Positions 1-14,118 of a DNA stretch of 64,000 nt are shown piece after piece (within the stretch, counting starts at the first letter, position 1; each line of letters begins with the position of its first letter). The notes under the pieces were generated by a model. The model had not been told where the DNA came from. It was given only the letters and a program-made list of their open reading frames with translations, and made no database searches. The translations under genes and the position numbers were made by a program. Source of the stretch: Otis tarda (Eukaryota; Chordata; Aves; Otidiformes; Otididae); contig CM048553.1 in NCBI GenBank assembly GCA_026413225.1, positions 133,392,190 through 133,456,189 on the forward strand, given 5' to 3'.

Positions 1-1089
1 AATTTGTTGTCAGTTTTTCACCATTGATATAAGTGAGTCTGCTTAGCATTACTGGATATGTTTCTTTTATACTAATGTTCAGCATTTCCTAGAGGAGTAA
101 TTCTCTCTCTCTCAAAGCAGTGAAGTCCTTCCTCAAAGCTCAAGGTTCTAGACTCTGTATTTTTGAGCCTCTTCTTTTTAATTCACTGAAATTCTCAGCT
201 TCTCCTTCCTTTACTATTATTCCATTTAAATACCAGGAAGGAAAAAAACCAGACAAATAAACCTTGAATTTGTTGCTGTGATATACGCCAAGTCTCAGAT
301 TAAAGAACAATTATTTTTCTCAAAAAAATCCCTATAAACAGTTTATAATTAAAAAAGTGTAACTGCCCAGATGTGAATGCTAAAGACACAAACATTTATT
401 TGTATATTTACAACAGATCCTCAAGGAATTACAAATTAAAGAGCAATACCAAAATCACTGAATCCCCATTTTATACAAATGTTATTTCCTTGCATTGCCC
501 TTTCCTCACCGCTTTTTTCTATTAAGTCATTTAATACACCACGCTATGACCCAGTTGTATACCTATACAAGGATATAACAGAACATAAGATACTACATCC
601 TCACTACGCAGCATAAGCTACTGCATATCCTCATGAGTATAAAGTGGCTGCAGGTATGACAGTAAAAAAAACAATAATAATAAAAAAATGCTAGCAGGTA
701 AGGTGATTCTGTGTCTCATTTAGATAATGACTTCTCATGGTTAACAATCTCTTCCTGCTAAGACACATCCTCTTCTGTGACTACCTCAGGTGCAGCATGT
801 TATAAAAGCAAAAATATTGCAAAAGCAATACACAGTCCTACACGGCAGATGGTCTCAGTTTCTGCTACTAGTGTTTTCAATTTTCTATCAGATCTCTCAA
901 GTAGTGGAGCTTTGATTGACTTTGGACTGCCTGGACACGAACATTAGTCTTATCAGTGCATCACACTGCTTACCAAACTTGCCTCTAATATCCCACATTA
1001 AAAAAAAAAAAAAGGAAAAAAAAAAGAAAAAAAAAAGAAAAAAAAAAAGAGCTTAAAACAAAACAACAAAAAACCCCAACTCTCCTTAC
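1..1089 (-). other. ZNF704: ZNF704 intron 2 (start of it), with A-rich tract
   Basis: This non-coding stretch lies downstream of the exon 2 splice donor in gene orientation, so it is the first kilobase of intron 2, which continues off the left edge. The donor read on the minus strand is AAG|GTAAGG, close to consensus. The only notable structure is a nearly pure A tract with scattered G at 1000-1048, a U-rich run in the pre-mRNA starting about 40 bases after the donor. I see no other exon or recognisable repeat here. Confidence 0.85.
1000..1048. repeat. A-rich low-complexity tract
   Basis: Forty-nine bases of A interrupted by a few single or double G. It is not a clear retroposon tail because no SINE or LINE body precedes it on either strand. 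In the ZNF704 transcript it reads as a long U-rich stretch close behind a 5' splice site. Confidence 0.9.
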
Positions 1090-1337
1090 CTTGCTGGAGG
1101 CACATCAATATTTGAAGAAACAACCTTGCGCTTCTGTTCCAGAAGACAAACAGAACGAGTGTTTTCCTTTTCATACTCATGAGCTCTGTTTGGTTTTTTG
1201 GTCTCTGCTGTTTTTAAATCTTCCTCCTTTGTGGTGAACAGGAGAAACTGTTGGTCTGGCAGTTTTTGACTGATGTCACTTTTTACATCCTCCTGTTGAA
1301 ATGCAGGGAAGGTCATTTCACGCTTGATGCTGGCTGC
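1090..1337 (-). CDS. ZNF704: ZNF704 coding exon 2
   Basis: Encodes residues 95-176 of a ZNF704-like protein plus two bases of the next codon. The 248-bp exon has an acceptor reading TTTTACAG and the donor AG|GTAAGG. Its first codon, GCA, follows exon 1 in phase 0, and the last codon is split after two bases. The peptide starts [10 protein letters not shown] and ends with the highly conserved [20 protein letters not shown] followed by IDVPPAR, as I remember mammalian ZNF704. ZNF704 belongs to the SLC2A4RG/ZNF395 group of C2H2 zinc-finger transcription factors and acts in the nucleus. This exon precedes the zinc finger and carries no C2H2 motif; the finger exons lie beyond the left edge. The middle ([14 protein letters not shown]) differs more from mammals than the end does. 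Confidence 0.95.
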
Positions 1338-4300
1338 CTGTAAAATTGAAAGCAACTATTAAATTTTCCTCTAATTCTCCTAAAATGTAGGGGGGACACA
1401 CAACCCAACACCCACAGGCATTTACTTCTAATCAGCTCTTTGACTCAGAGAATATAATTTCTTTGCCCTTCATAAATTCCGAAATTGCCATTAATTTCTC
1501 AACAGTGTTGAAGACTATCCAGGAAAAAAAACAATTCTTGTTCATTTGATAAAGCAATCAGTCATCTCTTAATGGTAAATCAAAAAGCTATTTGAATTGG
1601 AATATCAGAAACCACAGTATATATAATATATATTTAATGTACATACATCTCTGCTGCATAACTATGGAGGATGCCCTTCTCCTAAAATTCCAGGAAAAAA
1701 GGCAGAATTCATCCAGATAAAAGACAACCAAGAAATTAAAGCACTTCTGACAGCCACTTACTGGATTCTTTAATAGCTGTAATTATAAATGAGGATTTCT
1801 CCAGGAACAGAAAAATATTTTGCTCCGATCCACCTCAGCTGCCAGAAGGCAAAGGGGAGCAAGTGACACTGGCAGGATCTCCGTGAGGAGCCAGCCACCT
1901 CCACCACCGACGGCCAGCGATGAGGAGCACGGACACACATAGGAGCTGCTTAAGGTTGTCTCTTTGGCTGCCAGCGCTCCCCAGATCTTCAGGCCTGCTG
2001 CTTCCCATAAGCAAAGACTTCCCAAGCAAATAAGCACCTTAACAAATACGTTACCCCTCTGGAATACAATGTGTTGGTATAGCAAACTATTGCAGGGTTG
2101 CAGTGAAGAGCATGGAAAGCCAAGAGAACCAAGCCACTCTGCCTTCCCAGGAAGCAAAACAAAGCCCAGGATCTAGATTTTCCTCTGAAATACCATCCCC
2201 TGGCCAGCCAGGCTTCCTCAGCTTCACAAGGCTATCTCACAGGCTGTCACATGCCTCTCATCCCGCCAGAAGCCCGCTAGCTTCCTCGCATCCCTGTGAA
2301 CACGTGTGAAAAAGAGAAAAAGTCCAAGAGATGCGGTAGGGCAGCAACCCCTCCACCCAACCCAAACAGCCAAGAAAATACATCCCAACAAAATGGCTGC
2401 TTGTCCTGCCTTGAGCAGAGGTACTTCCACACCACACACACCACCTTGGAGAAATCCAGAAGCCTTTTAGGACTTGCAAACTGAATTTTTTGATACCTGT
2501 AAATTATTGCTGATCTTTAGAGTGGAGAAATCAGGGAGGTGTCACCCTCAGATAGTAACAGCACTAATAAGCTGAAATTCCTACGTGACCTCTTCCAGCT
2601 TACTCCTTCTCATTACCCAAAAGTATTAAGAAATTTATATGTGTATATACTTATGTATAAAAATAAATAAAAATATATTCATCTCCCCAGTCTCCCTGTT
2701 TCTAGCTTGCAAACCTTGGCAGGCATAAAAATGCTGCAATCTATTTTAAGTTCACAGGAAAGACAATTTTGCCAAGGTAATTTTGTTTTGTTCTGTAAAG
2801 TACATGTCATTGTTAATGCATAATGACTTAGGATCCCATGATTTAATTGTCTCATTCTAGTGTTTCCACGGAAGGGCTTTCTGCAGTTGCTTCAAGAACA
2901 AAACTAGAATTGTTATTTTATGAATGTAAATAGTAGGAAGAATTAGTCATTTTACACTTCTTCATACACAAACAGATGACGCAGTACCAACAAAATCTGC
3001 ATGGAAGACAAAATAGTCAGCATGTGATCACATAGAATTAGGAGAAGACATATAAACAGTGTAAATTTTATTCTGATTTAATTTTTTTAAAAAAAACACA
3101 TAGATTTACAGTAAGCCCTTTTCTGAGGGTCTGAGGATCTTAACAGACATTAAGTTGCCTTCAATTTTCATCAAAATTGATTTAGAAGTGATGCACTAAA
3201 GCAAAAAAAAAAAGCCTGAAAACAGCCAAGATCCAGTATCCAGCCCCTAAAAATTACATAATGCCAAACAAAGGTACGAGGAAGACTAATTCCGCTCCCT
3301 CCATTACCATATGGTCTTCCGTTGCACAACCACGTATCTTTTCCTCCCTCCCCAGGATTTCCACGTTATCCAGTGCAAAGGACAGTGCTGCACAGGGCGA
3401 GAGCAGCTGCACCGGCTGTGCGTGGCAGGGTGCTGGTGTGCACACGTACGAGGCAGAACCCAGCAGTTTCCTCCTTGCTCTGCAGAGCCCTTAGCAGAAA
3501 AAGCACCGAGAGCACGGGAGAGGGGCAACCTCCCTCCTTCCCTACTCTCCAATGCCAGACTGAACATGGTATTCATCAGGATGATTTCAATTTTCCTAAT
3601 CCAACAAATCCATTATTTTACAAAAATGAAGTTTTCCCCAATTTATGAAACTGTAATATTTTACTCAGTTTCAGCAAACATATCGTGCCTTACATTATTA
3701 AGTTTTCTTTACAGACCTAAATAGTGACGACAAAAGGTTGCAGACTCAGACTACAGCTGTACAAATAAATCCCAAAACATAAAGAGCAAAATACTTGTAT
3801 TTTGATACCAGATAATCTACTGATATATATCAAAATTTATTTACATCCAGTTCAAATATATTCAAATAACAGCTTGGTTTTCATGTCAACACAACATCAT
3901 TTACAGCCGGCCACATGCAAGCATATGGAAGTGAGAAATGACAAAAACCACAGAAGCAAGAGCTCAGGTTGCAGAGCTGCTGCCAAGCAGTTCAGGTTCT
4001 TTGCCTGAATGTTCAGAAACAGCAGAAGACCAAATCCAATGCTTATACTACCTCTCTTTCCTCTCCTTCAGTTTTCAACAGATGTTTGGAAATACTAGCC
4101 TCTTTCTAAATTTTGCCTTGACAGTGACTGCAGATAAAGAATTTTTTCTGCTTTAAAAGCAGGTGATCATGAGAGAAAGCCAAGAGTTTCCCTCGGTGGC
4201 CACTCTCTGGTAGCTTTCCCCTGCTCCATACGCAGTTTTTCTAGTTTAATTCATCCATGTCTACAGGAGCCATTTCCACTTGAGATACCTGCTGTGACTG

Positions 4301-6659
4301 GAAGGGTACGGGGTCTTTTGCTGGAAATCTAACCACCTACAGAAGCAGCCGTGGATGTGAGGAGCACCCACATCAGGCCACTGTGACTTGACTGATCAGG
4401 TTCCTCGCTGTGTGGCAAACGCATTGATTAACACCAGGACCCCTCTGCTTCCAAGGTCTGCTTTAGCATCACTCACAGTTCAACTACAAATTTTCACATG
4501 GAAAATTTCCAGTATATCTTTCCAGATAAGTTAACTGTTCTGTCATATCTTATCACGAACTATTTTTTTTTTTCACAGATCTTTCATATTCTTTTAACCA
4601 CTTTGAGGCTTGCAGCGGTCCTCTAAGTCCATAACATGTTTTAGCAAAAATTTTGTGGAAGGTCTAGCCCAAGCAGACACAGCCTGTCTTGCAGACAGCC
4701 AGATGATAGCACTGTAACACCAATTTATTTCAGCTTGCTTCCAATGCTTTGCATTTCTCCCTCCTTAGTTGTTCTCAAACTCCAGGATTACATTTTTCCC
4801 TAATGGTTTTGCTTGTCTTGTCATACCTCTGTATTTGCCACCTTATTGCCTCCAGTATCAACTGCTGATAAAAACTTACACAGTTTTTTTTCCATACTTG
4901 ATTAATCCTCGCTCATACAAGCCATTTTATAATAGGCTAACCGTTTTTCTATGCAATTCATCGTACATTTTCACCCTGAAGCCATTAGCAACCTTCAGCT
5001 TACCTTCAATCGAGTCCTTTGCAACCTGGCCTCAGGCAACCAACATTGCCTGGAAGTTCAGACACAGAAACAGGAGTTACAGACCATCTGCAAATTTTAA
5101 AAACTCGCTTTGTTTCTATCTCTAGTTACCCTCACTTGCCTTTGACAACCTCCCTCCCATCACCATTGGGCAAGGGAAACGTTTTACACACTGCTGCTTG
5201 GAAACAACAGCTCAGTATACCTACACCTTCTCCCCTGGAGCTCGGCTCTGGCACTGCCCCACGCTTGGGGTCCCATCTGGCCTCACTCCTTCCACTGCTT
5301 CTCAGCAAGCACTGGCCTTCCCACTCACTCCCCCCTGTGTTTTCAACACCTAATAGCACAATCCTGTCCACAAACTTCTTCAAAGGCACAAGCTGGGTCA
5401 CAGAGCGGTCCTCCCTTGCTCATTTCGAAATCCTCTCAGTCGCCGAGCACAGCAGCACCGTGCTGCAGCAGACCCGCTCTGGCAGACCAAGACAGGTGCC
5501 ACTTCAGCCAGAGAGTTTGGTAATCTTCCTGCCGGAACTGAAAGTCATTTCTTGCTTTGGTGTTTTAGTTTCTGTTTTGAAGTTGTCAAGACAATGGTAT
5601 ATATTTAGGCTGAGGGTTTTAAGTTACAGTCCTTGCTTGATTCATTATTATTATTATTACTATTTAAGTGGCAAAGTTTAATACCCCACATGACAGCTAA
5701 ATTATTACCATAGTTAATATTTTCAGCAATATATTAATAATTTTTCATTGCAAAAGCCACCTTAACCTGCCTATAGAAACTTGTATTTGGTGGTATCTTG
5801 TCATAACCAAGTTAGCAGTCCTGACTTCCACGTGCCCCAATCAAGACCATGCATTGCAACAGAAGTCTTGCCCAAATTAAAGCTTAACATCGATACAAAT
5901 TTTGAACAATTTATAGACAAATTTTTATTTATTCTTCACAGAGGATGTGCAGAACGCAATTTTTCAATAGTTTAGGCCTTAACTTATCTGCAGTTAAATT
6001 TTTGTTATGCCCAAAAGCACATCCTGGTAAGATGCTCATGTTGCAGTCAAACTTCAGTCTTCTCCAATTTCAGTTAAATTTCAGCTTAGATTTTGCCCTG
6101 AATAGTAAAAAAATTATTGATCAGAAAGCTCAAGTATTGAACCACCTAGTCAAAGCATCAGCAGACACTAGAATAAGTAGACCTATCACATTTATATGCA
6201 GAGACTTAATTTTACAGACTATATATGTCATCTCTTGAGCACAACCTGACTGGGCTTTAGGGTCTTCCCTTGCCTCTGGCACTCTGTTGCTTAAAAACTG
6301 AAGTTATTTATTTTCAAATAGTTCGCTAGCATTTAACAGGCATTAAGATGTCTATGTTTCCTATAAAACGGGAAGTATTAAACTCCCAAGAATATTTGCA
6401 TCATTTACCTGTATGTGATCCAAACATACAGAAATACGCCTTCAAATGTAAAAATTTACTCCCACCTATGTTCTTTCAAATTTCCTATTTTTTTTTGTGC
6501 AGTACCTGTGGATCCAGGTGGGCACACACAGGAGCACAGACTTCATTTTTAACTGGCTTTGTAATGGTCTACACAGACAGATGGGAATAGAAAAAACCAT
6601 TGAAATAACTGCTGTGCCACATACCATGCCTACTTTGCTGACAGTTTTATAAACAACTC

Positions 6660-6900
6660 AGTGGCTGATTTATCGAGGAGGAGTCGCTGAGAGAGCACTG
6701 GATGTGACGGAAGTGCAGAAGCAGAAAGCAGCTGTCCAGCGCAGAGCACCGCTCACCCAAGCGGCACTGCCTCCAACCCTGTGACTCGATGCAGCATCTT
6801 CAACGAAGCTACGCCGTTTTACGTCTGCTGAGGAAGACCTGGCCACACGTGTGATTGCATCTGCCTGCCAAGCAGCAGCCCAGCAAACAGAAGCTGGGCA
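6660..6900. promoter_or_regulatory. CpG-retaining stretch in ZNF704 intron 1, candidate enhancer
   Basis: About 240 bases with many CpG dinucleotides (for example TATCGAGG, GTGACGG, CAGCGC, ACGAAGC, TACGCCG, TACGTC) in otherwise CpG-poor intron sequence. There is no repeat signature and no exon. Retained CpG in a unique intronic island suggests constraint or low methylation. That is inference only; no factor site is diagnostic. Confidence 0.25.
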
Positions 6901-9900
6901 ATGTGAGGCTTATGTCACGCTGTCAGGCAGCAGGACGGTAGCGAAATACCAGCCAGCTCCCCTGATCTTCTGGGGAGACACCAGCCAACTCCTGTTTCTC
7001 CTCATGTGTCTGCTGGGATTCTGGAAGGACTAAGACATCTGAGAAAGTCCCCTCTGTGCGCAGTCTAAATCCTAGAGGCCTGGGTAAATTAAATAATCCT
7101 GCAACTATGGCCTATTTTGTGCCATTATGTTTTGTTCATACAAATAAAAGAGCTCATTTTACAACAAAAAAGTACCTCTAAAAACCATTAAAAATATTTT
7201 TCAAGGGTAGAGGGAACTATCTGTACAAAAGCTGAATGCATCCAAAACTCCCCATTAAAAAAAAAAAAACCACGCTAGTGGGAATATGCTTTGGGAAATT
7301 AGCTGCTAAAAAAATGACACCTTATCTTAAACATGATGCCATTGTCATGTTTCCATCTTGTACAAACTTCCTTTTCTCCCTCAATCCCTAAAGTTATACT
7401 TCCTTTACTTCAGCTACAGGCCACCATAACTGCGTAACTGGACTCAACCCCAGCGCCCCTTCATTCCAAAACCAACAAGATCCCTCACAAGCCACGCTGG
7501 CTGCTTTCCAGACCAGGGGGAGGCAGGAGGCGGAGCAACACGCTAATTAAAAAAAGCATACAAGAAAAACTCACCCCAACAACAGTCACCCAACACACTG
7601 CTCCAATTCTGGATAAATATGTAGTGCCAATAGACATAGTTCAAACTTAATTGTGAGTCTTACGACATTAACACTATACAGCTGTTAAAGAAGACACAGT
7701 TCAGGATGAGGATTTTTAATTGCCATCTGATTTGCTATGTAATCAGTTGGTCTAATTCCATCAAATAACTCTTTTGATTAAACACCAATTAAACAAACAC
7801 AAATAGCTACAAGACGTACAGCCAACCTGCCATATAACTCAGTCATTTTTTATACACCATTTTTCCATTCTGACTTGTGACCATTTCTTTCAGTTTTCTG
7901 AAATAGATGCAAGCATGCTAAGTGTTAGGGACTGCCAATAAAACTTCCATCTGGCAAGAAAACAAAAGTCACAGGGTAATTTTTTTTTAAACAAGGCTTT
8001 AGGAATGTTTTTGATCCACTACAGAACAAATATATTTGGGAAAGCAAAGGAAGGAATAAATGTATTTCAGCCTAACGTATTAATGGAAAATAATAATTAA
8101 ATGTATATATTCAACATTATACACATTTAACAATTTCAGCCAAAATAAGAGCTCAGTAACTGCAAGACTCTTTCCAGGCCAGCCTGAACAGCTAGCCTAT
8201 GCTCTAGGGACACAAATAAGCCAGTTTTCTGAACAAGAAAGGAATCAGGAGCAAAGTTCACAGCAAAATATAACAAATAGCAATGAGAAACACCAAACTT
8301 ATTACCAAGATAACATCATGTAAGTAAAAAATATTTAAATTAAATCCCTGGAAGGACAAACATTTTGCTTCATTCTTACTACTTCGTACAGTATTTCCAG
8401 TTCAAGTTCCTGTAACAGAGTTTTTTTTTATGTTAAAAGGCTCTAATTTTTGCCATCCCAAAACAGCATCCTCACTGGAAGGAAAGAATACACTGAATTT
8501 CCATTTCAACAGAAATCTCTATTCATACTGGAATACAAAGAGATAAGACAGATTCTTGCAATGATGCTTGGAAATGATCTGCCCTGAATTTCAATGTATT
8601 ATCACATTTTCGAGTATACTTTGCATTTAATTACTTGCTTCACCTGCGGTTGCTCATTACACATAAACCATGTCAATCTAATCACTCTAAGCATTTGTGA
8701 ACTGGTACTCTCTAACAATATGGAAGATAACGCATTTTAAGGTCACTGTAAGTGTTATTTACAATACATAGTATGCATTAATGTCTAGTAATGCAGTACT
8801 CATTTTCAACCAGGCAAGGACAAAGTCTCTGTCTTCACCATTTGACTGAATACACAAAACCGTCCAGAGTATTTATTTTCTAGATACTAAAATACAAACC
8901 TAAAAATTTATGTTGCCTGGATTCACAATATGGTGTTAAGCAGCAAGAACTGGAGTCAGAAAGAAGTTGCTACCCTTTCACTATTACTTATCTACAAAAA
9001 GCACGTACCCTAGCACCAGCCAAAGTGTTTCTGAATTATACAGCTATACAGGATCACACATCTGTCCAGAAGAATGACAGAAACTTTCACTTTGACATTT
9101 GAAATTCAGTACCCATCCAGGTACCTGTTGCATCCCAAACAGAAGAACAACCAATTTGTGACATCCGAAATTCTGCACTAACTGGCACAAGAAGCACAGA
9201 TGTTATTAAAACTGGACAGAGAGGTGTTACTCAGATTACAGGGGGAGACAGCGAGGAACACTGGGAATCCACAGCCCTTCCCATACACCATTATCAGGTC
9301 TAAACAAAAATGATTCAGAGATATTTGAGCCTTTTTCTCTCCACCACATGAGCAAACAGATGAAGATGTGAAAAGTATGGCAGCTTCCTTTCCCATCCCT
9401 TATGCAGCCACAGTAAGTTCCTTACAAAAACACAAACAACATGATCTCTAAGATAATCAGACACCAATTAGCAACAGTTACCAATATTAATACTAACTGC
9501 TGAACACATACACCTTCAAAATTTGCTTGCAACATTTAAGTCTCAAAGGAATAACCCATGCTCTGTATTCTGGATGCTACACACGCAAGTGGATGACTTG
9601 CAGTCACTGCTCTGCAAACCCAGCTAGCCCTCAGAAACACATTGCCTCTGAACATCTGAAAACTAAGAAGCTATCTTGGAAAGCCTTAAACATAAGGAAA
9701 GTAGAATATTTGCACGGAACAGGTTAATTTTCCATTCAGCAATCCTGTTGCTGCACATAAAGCTTTGCTAAACACGCTCACCATTCAGCGCTTGGGTACT
9801 GCACCAGGCTAAAAAGGGCTCGGTTGGCCAAGAATGGGCAGACATAACTGCTCTCCCAATTACTGGTTTCACAAATGGTGAGTTTAAGATGAGCTAAACC

Positions 9901-11130
9901 AATTATCACATTTTCTCGCAGCGACGTACGTGCCTGGCCATACACGTAGGAAGGGCCCCTGCCAGCAGCACGTTCCCCTCAACTCTCTGGTGGCGAAAGC
10001 AGCGTGAGTAGTGCCCAGTGCCACTGGGGCAAGCTGGGGCCACGCAGAGGACAGGAGAGGGACTGGAAACGTGTGCCCTGGGCTGGCCAAAGAGCACTGA
10101 GGGACAGAAGGGAAGGATACACCTGGGTCTTGCTGGCCACCTCCGTGGAAGTTAAAAAAACCTGGAATTGGAGATAAAAATGAGCATGCTAACTCGGGGT
10201 AGCAGGGAAGTTCAAACAAACTTTTTGTTCTTATTTCTATGATGTTACTGGTTGTAATTACAAGCTGTAATTAGCAAACACCATGAAATCAGGTGTTCTT
10301 ACTGTACTGGCTGAAGCCCTGAAACCTCACATCAAGGTCCTTTTTATGATACGCCTATGAACATCTATTTTCTCTGAAATAGCCATTTTCTTCTACTGTA
10401 AGAGAGGCAAAATGGAAAAATATCTCCAGTCTTTGCTGCCCCCAATTTTGGTTCTGTCTACATTAAGAAGTTGTACACAACAGCTTAAGTTTCAAGTAAT
10501 TTAATGCAGCCTTGTTTATGGACTGACAGAAATACCCATCTGGCCTGTATTTTTCCCAAATTTCATGTGCAAATAAAATATTTTAACTTCAACTATTTAA
10601 AGACCATTGCTGAAGATTTATGAGAAGCTCCACTTGTTTGTCTTTTCACTTGCTGGTGGTTTGGGATCAGTAAGGATGGCCGCGGTTCAAAGCAGAAGGG
10701 AGAAATATCATCAGTTCTATCGTCTCATTCAGGATCAAGCAACCAGAGCTCCCAAAAAATGAGAACATACAAGAGGCAGTAGGGGACTCCCCATACTTTG
10801 TAAAAGATTTTGGAAATGCTGCCTCACTGCTCCTCAATAAGAAACCATGTTTGGCTCATCGGCATTTGAAAGCTCTCCTCTGTGTGGACAGAAATACAGA
10901 ATAGAATACTGGAAAGAAAAACAGATTAGCTTTATTTTCAAGATTTCTTGCAAACAAGGTACAGAGAGGTGTGAGATTTCTAAGGTTAGAAGTGATTCTC
11001 TGACTTTGGATGCAGCCAGCTGAGATGAGATGTTGCAGATCCTGGATCACTTAAAAGGCTACGGAAATGTAATCCATTTGCCTTAACATCTTGGGAATAA
11101 AGAGACTTTGCTCTTTCTTTTTGGTTTTTT

Positions 11131-11157
11131 GTTTGTTTGTTTGTTTGCTTGCTTGCT
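11131..11157. repeat. (GTTT)n/(GCTT)n microsatellite
   Basis: Tandem GTTT units passing into GCTT units. A simple tetranucleotide repeat in ZNF704 intron 1, antisense to the gene. Confidence 0.95.
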
Positions 11158-13259
11158 TTTGTTTAAATGATGGGATTTCAGTGAAATTAAACCAGGTAGT
11201 TCACAGATGTATCCAGCTGTTGTAACTTCTGAATGAAACAGGCACTGTGAATGAAAGCTTCAAGGGCCAGTGTTGATCCTTGAAGCTGAGAGCCTGGAGG
11301 AGATATTTCAAGATCAGAATTAAGTGCGCATCCTCATCTCCTATAACTGATCTCAAGCCTGGAAGTAGAAAGCATAATCCTTCAGAGGAGATGAAGAAGT
11401 GAGGTGTGTTGCCCCCACTTAAGAGATTCTCCCAAAGCTATGTTTGGCTCCAGGCAAAAACGTTTACCGGTTTTCCTGTTCAGAGTAGGAGAGGTGCCAA
11501 AAAAGGAGTTATTTCTGGGTCTGACTATGCAGAGAAGTAGTATCACAGAGTTTCATCTCATTATTCCTGGAAACAATAGAATAACACTAGTAGAAACCTA
11601 TGGAGGCCAAATGTGACCTCCTCTTTCTCAGCCACTCTAGAAACCAACCCCCTATCAAACCACCTGTGAAATAGAGGGATGCAACGATGTCTCATGCAAG
11701 AAGAGGCTTCACAAAAAACCTGAAAAACAATCAAGCCCAACCAGTCAAATAACTGCTGTTCTCTAAAGGAGGAAGGCTTGCTCTCTTTCTTGCCTTCCTT
11801 TTCCTCCCTACATATGGCCTAGCCTGTGATATCCCATCTTTTCCTCTGCACTATCAAGATGCTTGACAAGCCCCTCCCTGAGTCACCTTGATTTACTGAA
11901 GTTACAGAGTGTACAGACTCTCTGCAGCACATGTTTCCTGCTGTTTCAGCAGCCCACAAAGGCACACAACAAATTCTGCACAAGCCCAAAGGAGCCAGTG
12001 CATGGCAGGGAGCTGGAGGGATGACAAAAGGATGGAGAGGGGAATGCTCTACCCCTTTTGGAACTGACAAAACATTAAATCATCTCACCATGGCTCCATA
12101 AACACCATTTGGTTTTCCCAGTGCCTTGACACAAAGCATGCTGTGCTGCAGAGGCTGCCGCTCCAGCAGAGGGACCTACCAGCATGGAAAGAGAAATACC
12201 TGCAAGACCAACCGCTTCTCTCCTGCCCTGAGAAAGTAAAGACAATTGTCTAGAACAGTGGTGGCGATGTATGCTGAAGCAAAATATCCCCGTAAAACCT
12301 TAGCAACCACCCGTTCACCCTTATTCATTTTCCTGCTTTTTCCATATAGCTCTGTAAGCCAGATGAGGACCACTTTCCGTGGCTTTATGAAGCATCAGTG
12401 AACCACAAGCTACAGAGGAACCACCACTAACTTAGACCTAAGAGCAGTACGAACTGCATCAGTGTTCTCTTTAGAAGTATTTTAAAGCAGAAAAATCAGA
12501 TTTCTTCCCTTCGGCAGTACTTAAATTTGTCATAATTATATTTAAAAAGAGACTTGTTGAGAAATATGAGGTCAAAAGCATTTTTGATCCAGAGAGAGTT
12601 CTTTCCCCCATTTCAAAGGGATATGCATATATGCATAAAAGATCAGGTTGGTTCAAATGTTTAGCTTGCCAGCTTTACAAAGCCCAGTTTATAGAAGGCG
12701 ATTGTACAATTTGTTCTCTGTGTCAGGATGATGCAGGCATTAGCCACTTTATCTGGTGAAGGAGAAAAAAAAAATAATTAAGTAACCATCCAGTCTTATG
12801 ACTGCTTGACATAATTGTGCTGCCTTATCTAAAGTTCAAGCAACCGTTTATCCACTACGTTAAGAAAATACATTAAAGATGGTGAAATTATGAGCTATAT
12901 AATTTCACACTTCAGTATCTAATCATTGAGGCAACTTCCCTCTGATTCTGTGTCCAGTGATCATAATGGTCTACTGTAGTCTGAAGCAATACTTTAAAAT
13001 TATTAGGACCACTGTGGAAAGGTTTTAGGAGACTAATGGATTCACCCTTGTGGTTATGTAATTGGGCTGAAATCCCAAATCTGCTTAAACTAGCAGGACT
13101 TTTCCACCAACTTCAGCTGGGTAAGGATTTTATGGAAATTTGATTATTTTTTTGCAAAAACACCAACAAAAAGATCTGTATTTTTATCCAAAGTTCAAGC
13201 AACAGAAGTTGTTCCGTTTCCTGTCTTCATTAGTTCTGTTGTCAAACAACAAACACCAC

Positions 13260-13560
13260 CCACACATGTACGTTCTAATACAACGAGACAAATGTCACCG
13301 CAATCATCGTTTGGGATTGGAAAGTTTGGCAGGGTGCCAGAGTGGTGAAAGTGATCCCATCACAGATTGTTCCGCAGCAGCAACAACATTCAATTCCTAC
13401 GCGCTCTGTTCGGCAACATGCTACAGCGAAAAACATCAACACAAGTCTCCGCAATCGAAGTTGATCACCACAGGAGGTAACGCATGCTCTTTTTATTCGC
13501 TTTACAGTTCCTGTTCCATTTCTGCAAATAAGCAAAAGCACTAATAAGAGTTTCTCTCTT
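13260..13560. promoter_or_regulatory. CpG-retaining element in ZNF704 intron 1, candidate enhancer
   Basis: A 300-base unique stretch that keeps roughly a dozen CpG sites (ACCGCAATCATCG, TTCCGCAG, CTACGCGC, TTCGGC, CCGCAATCGAAG) while its flanks have almost none. Plus and minus strands both stay open for over 100 codons here, but neither translation resembles a known protein. A conserved regulatory element is the simplest reading; this is inference. Confidence 0.3.
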
Positions 13561-14118
13561 CGCCTACCGTTCTCTGTAGTCTTTCGGCTGGCCTCAAGCA
13601 GCAAGAATGGTCAAGCTGCTCACTATTTTTAGAAACAAGCAATTCAACAAATCACTTGAATGTATTACAAAGCCCATGGGCACTCTCATCGGGGGTGGCA
13701 AGGGGGAAGCATCATTGCTCAATCCACAGCAGTATTTACCGCGCAGACACCAGCCAGGACCAGCATGTTCCCTACAAGCAGCAAAGCTCTCATCTTTGAG
13801 ATGGACAAGTAGCACAGTTTTGAGGCACAGATTTATCCCAGTCTGCTAACATCTCTCTGGTGCTCTCGTATCACTGGAATTTCTAATCTAGCAGCTGGGA
13901 AAACACAGAGCAGGACTCAAGGATTCCAAGCTGATCTACAGGACCGTTAGGCTTCTCCATAACCTTGGACCAGAAGCAAGGCTGGAAGAGCACAGGGTCA
14001 GGAAAGGCACAGATGGTCCGTGTGTCTCCAGTTGTTGCAGGACGCATTACAAATGTTAGTTACCAGACCATGAAAAACAATTTCTCAATATTTAGTTTTC
14101 AGATTAAAAAAAAAAAAA

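Noticed and set aside
5019..5681. 220-codon plus-strand frame in ZNF704 intron 1
   Set aside because: No family resemblance, low-complexity end (YYYYYY), no splice or promoter context.
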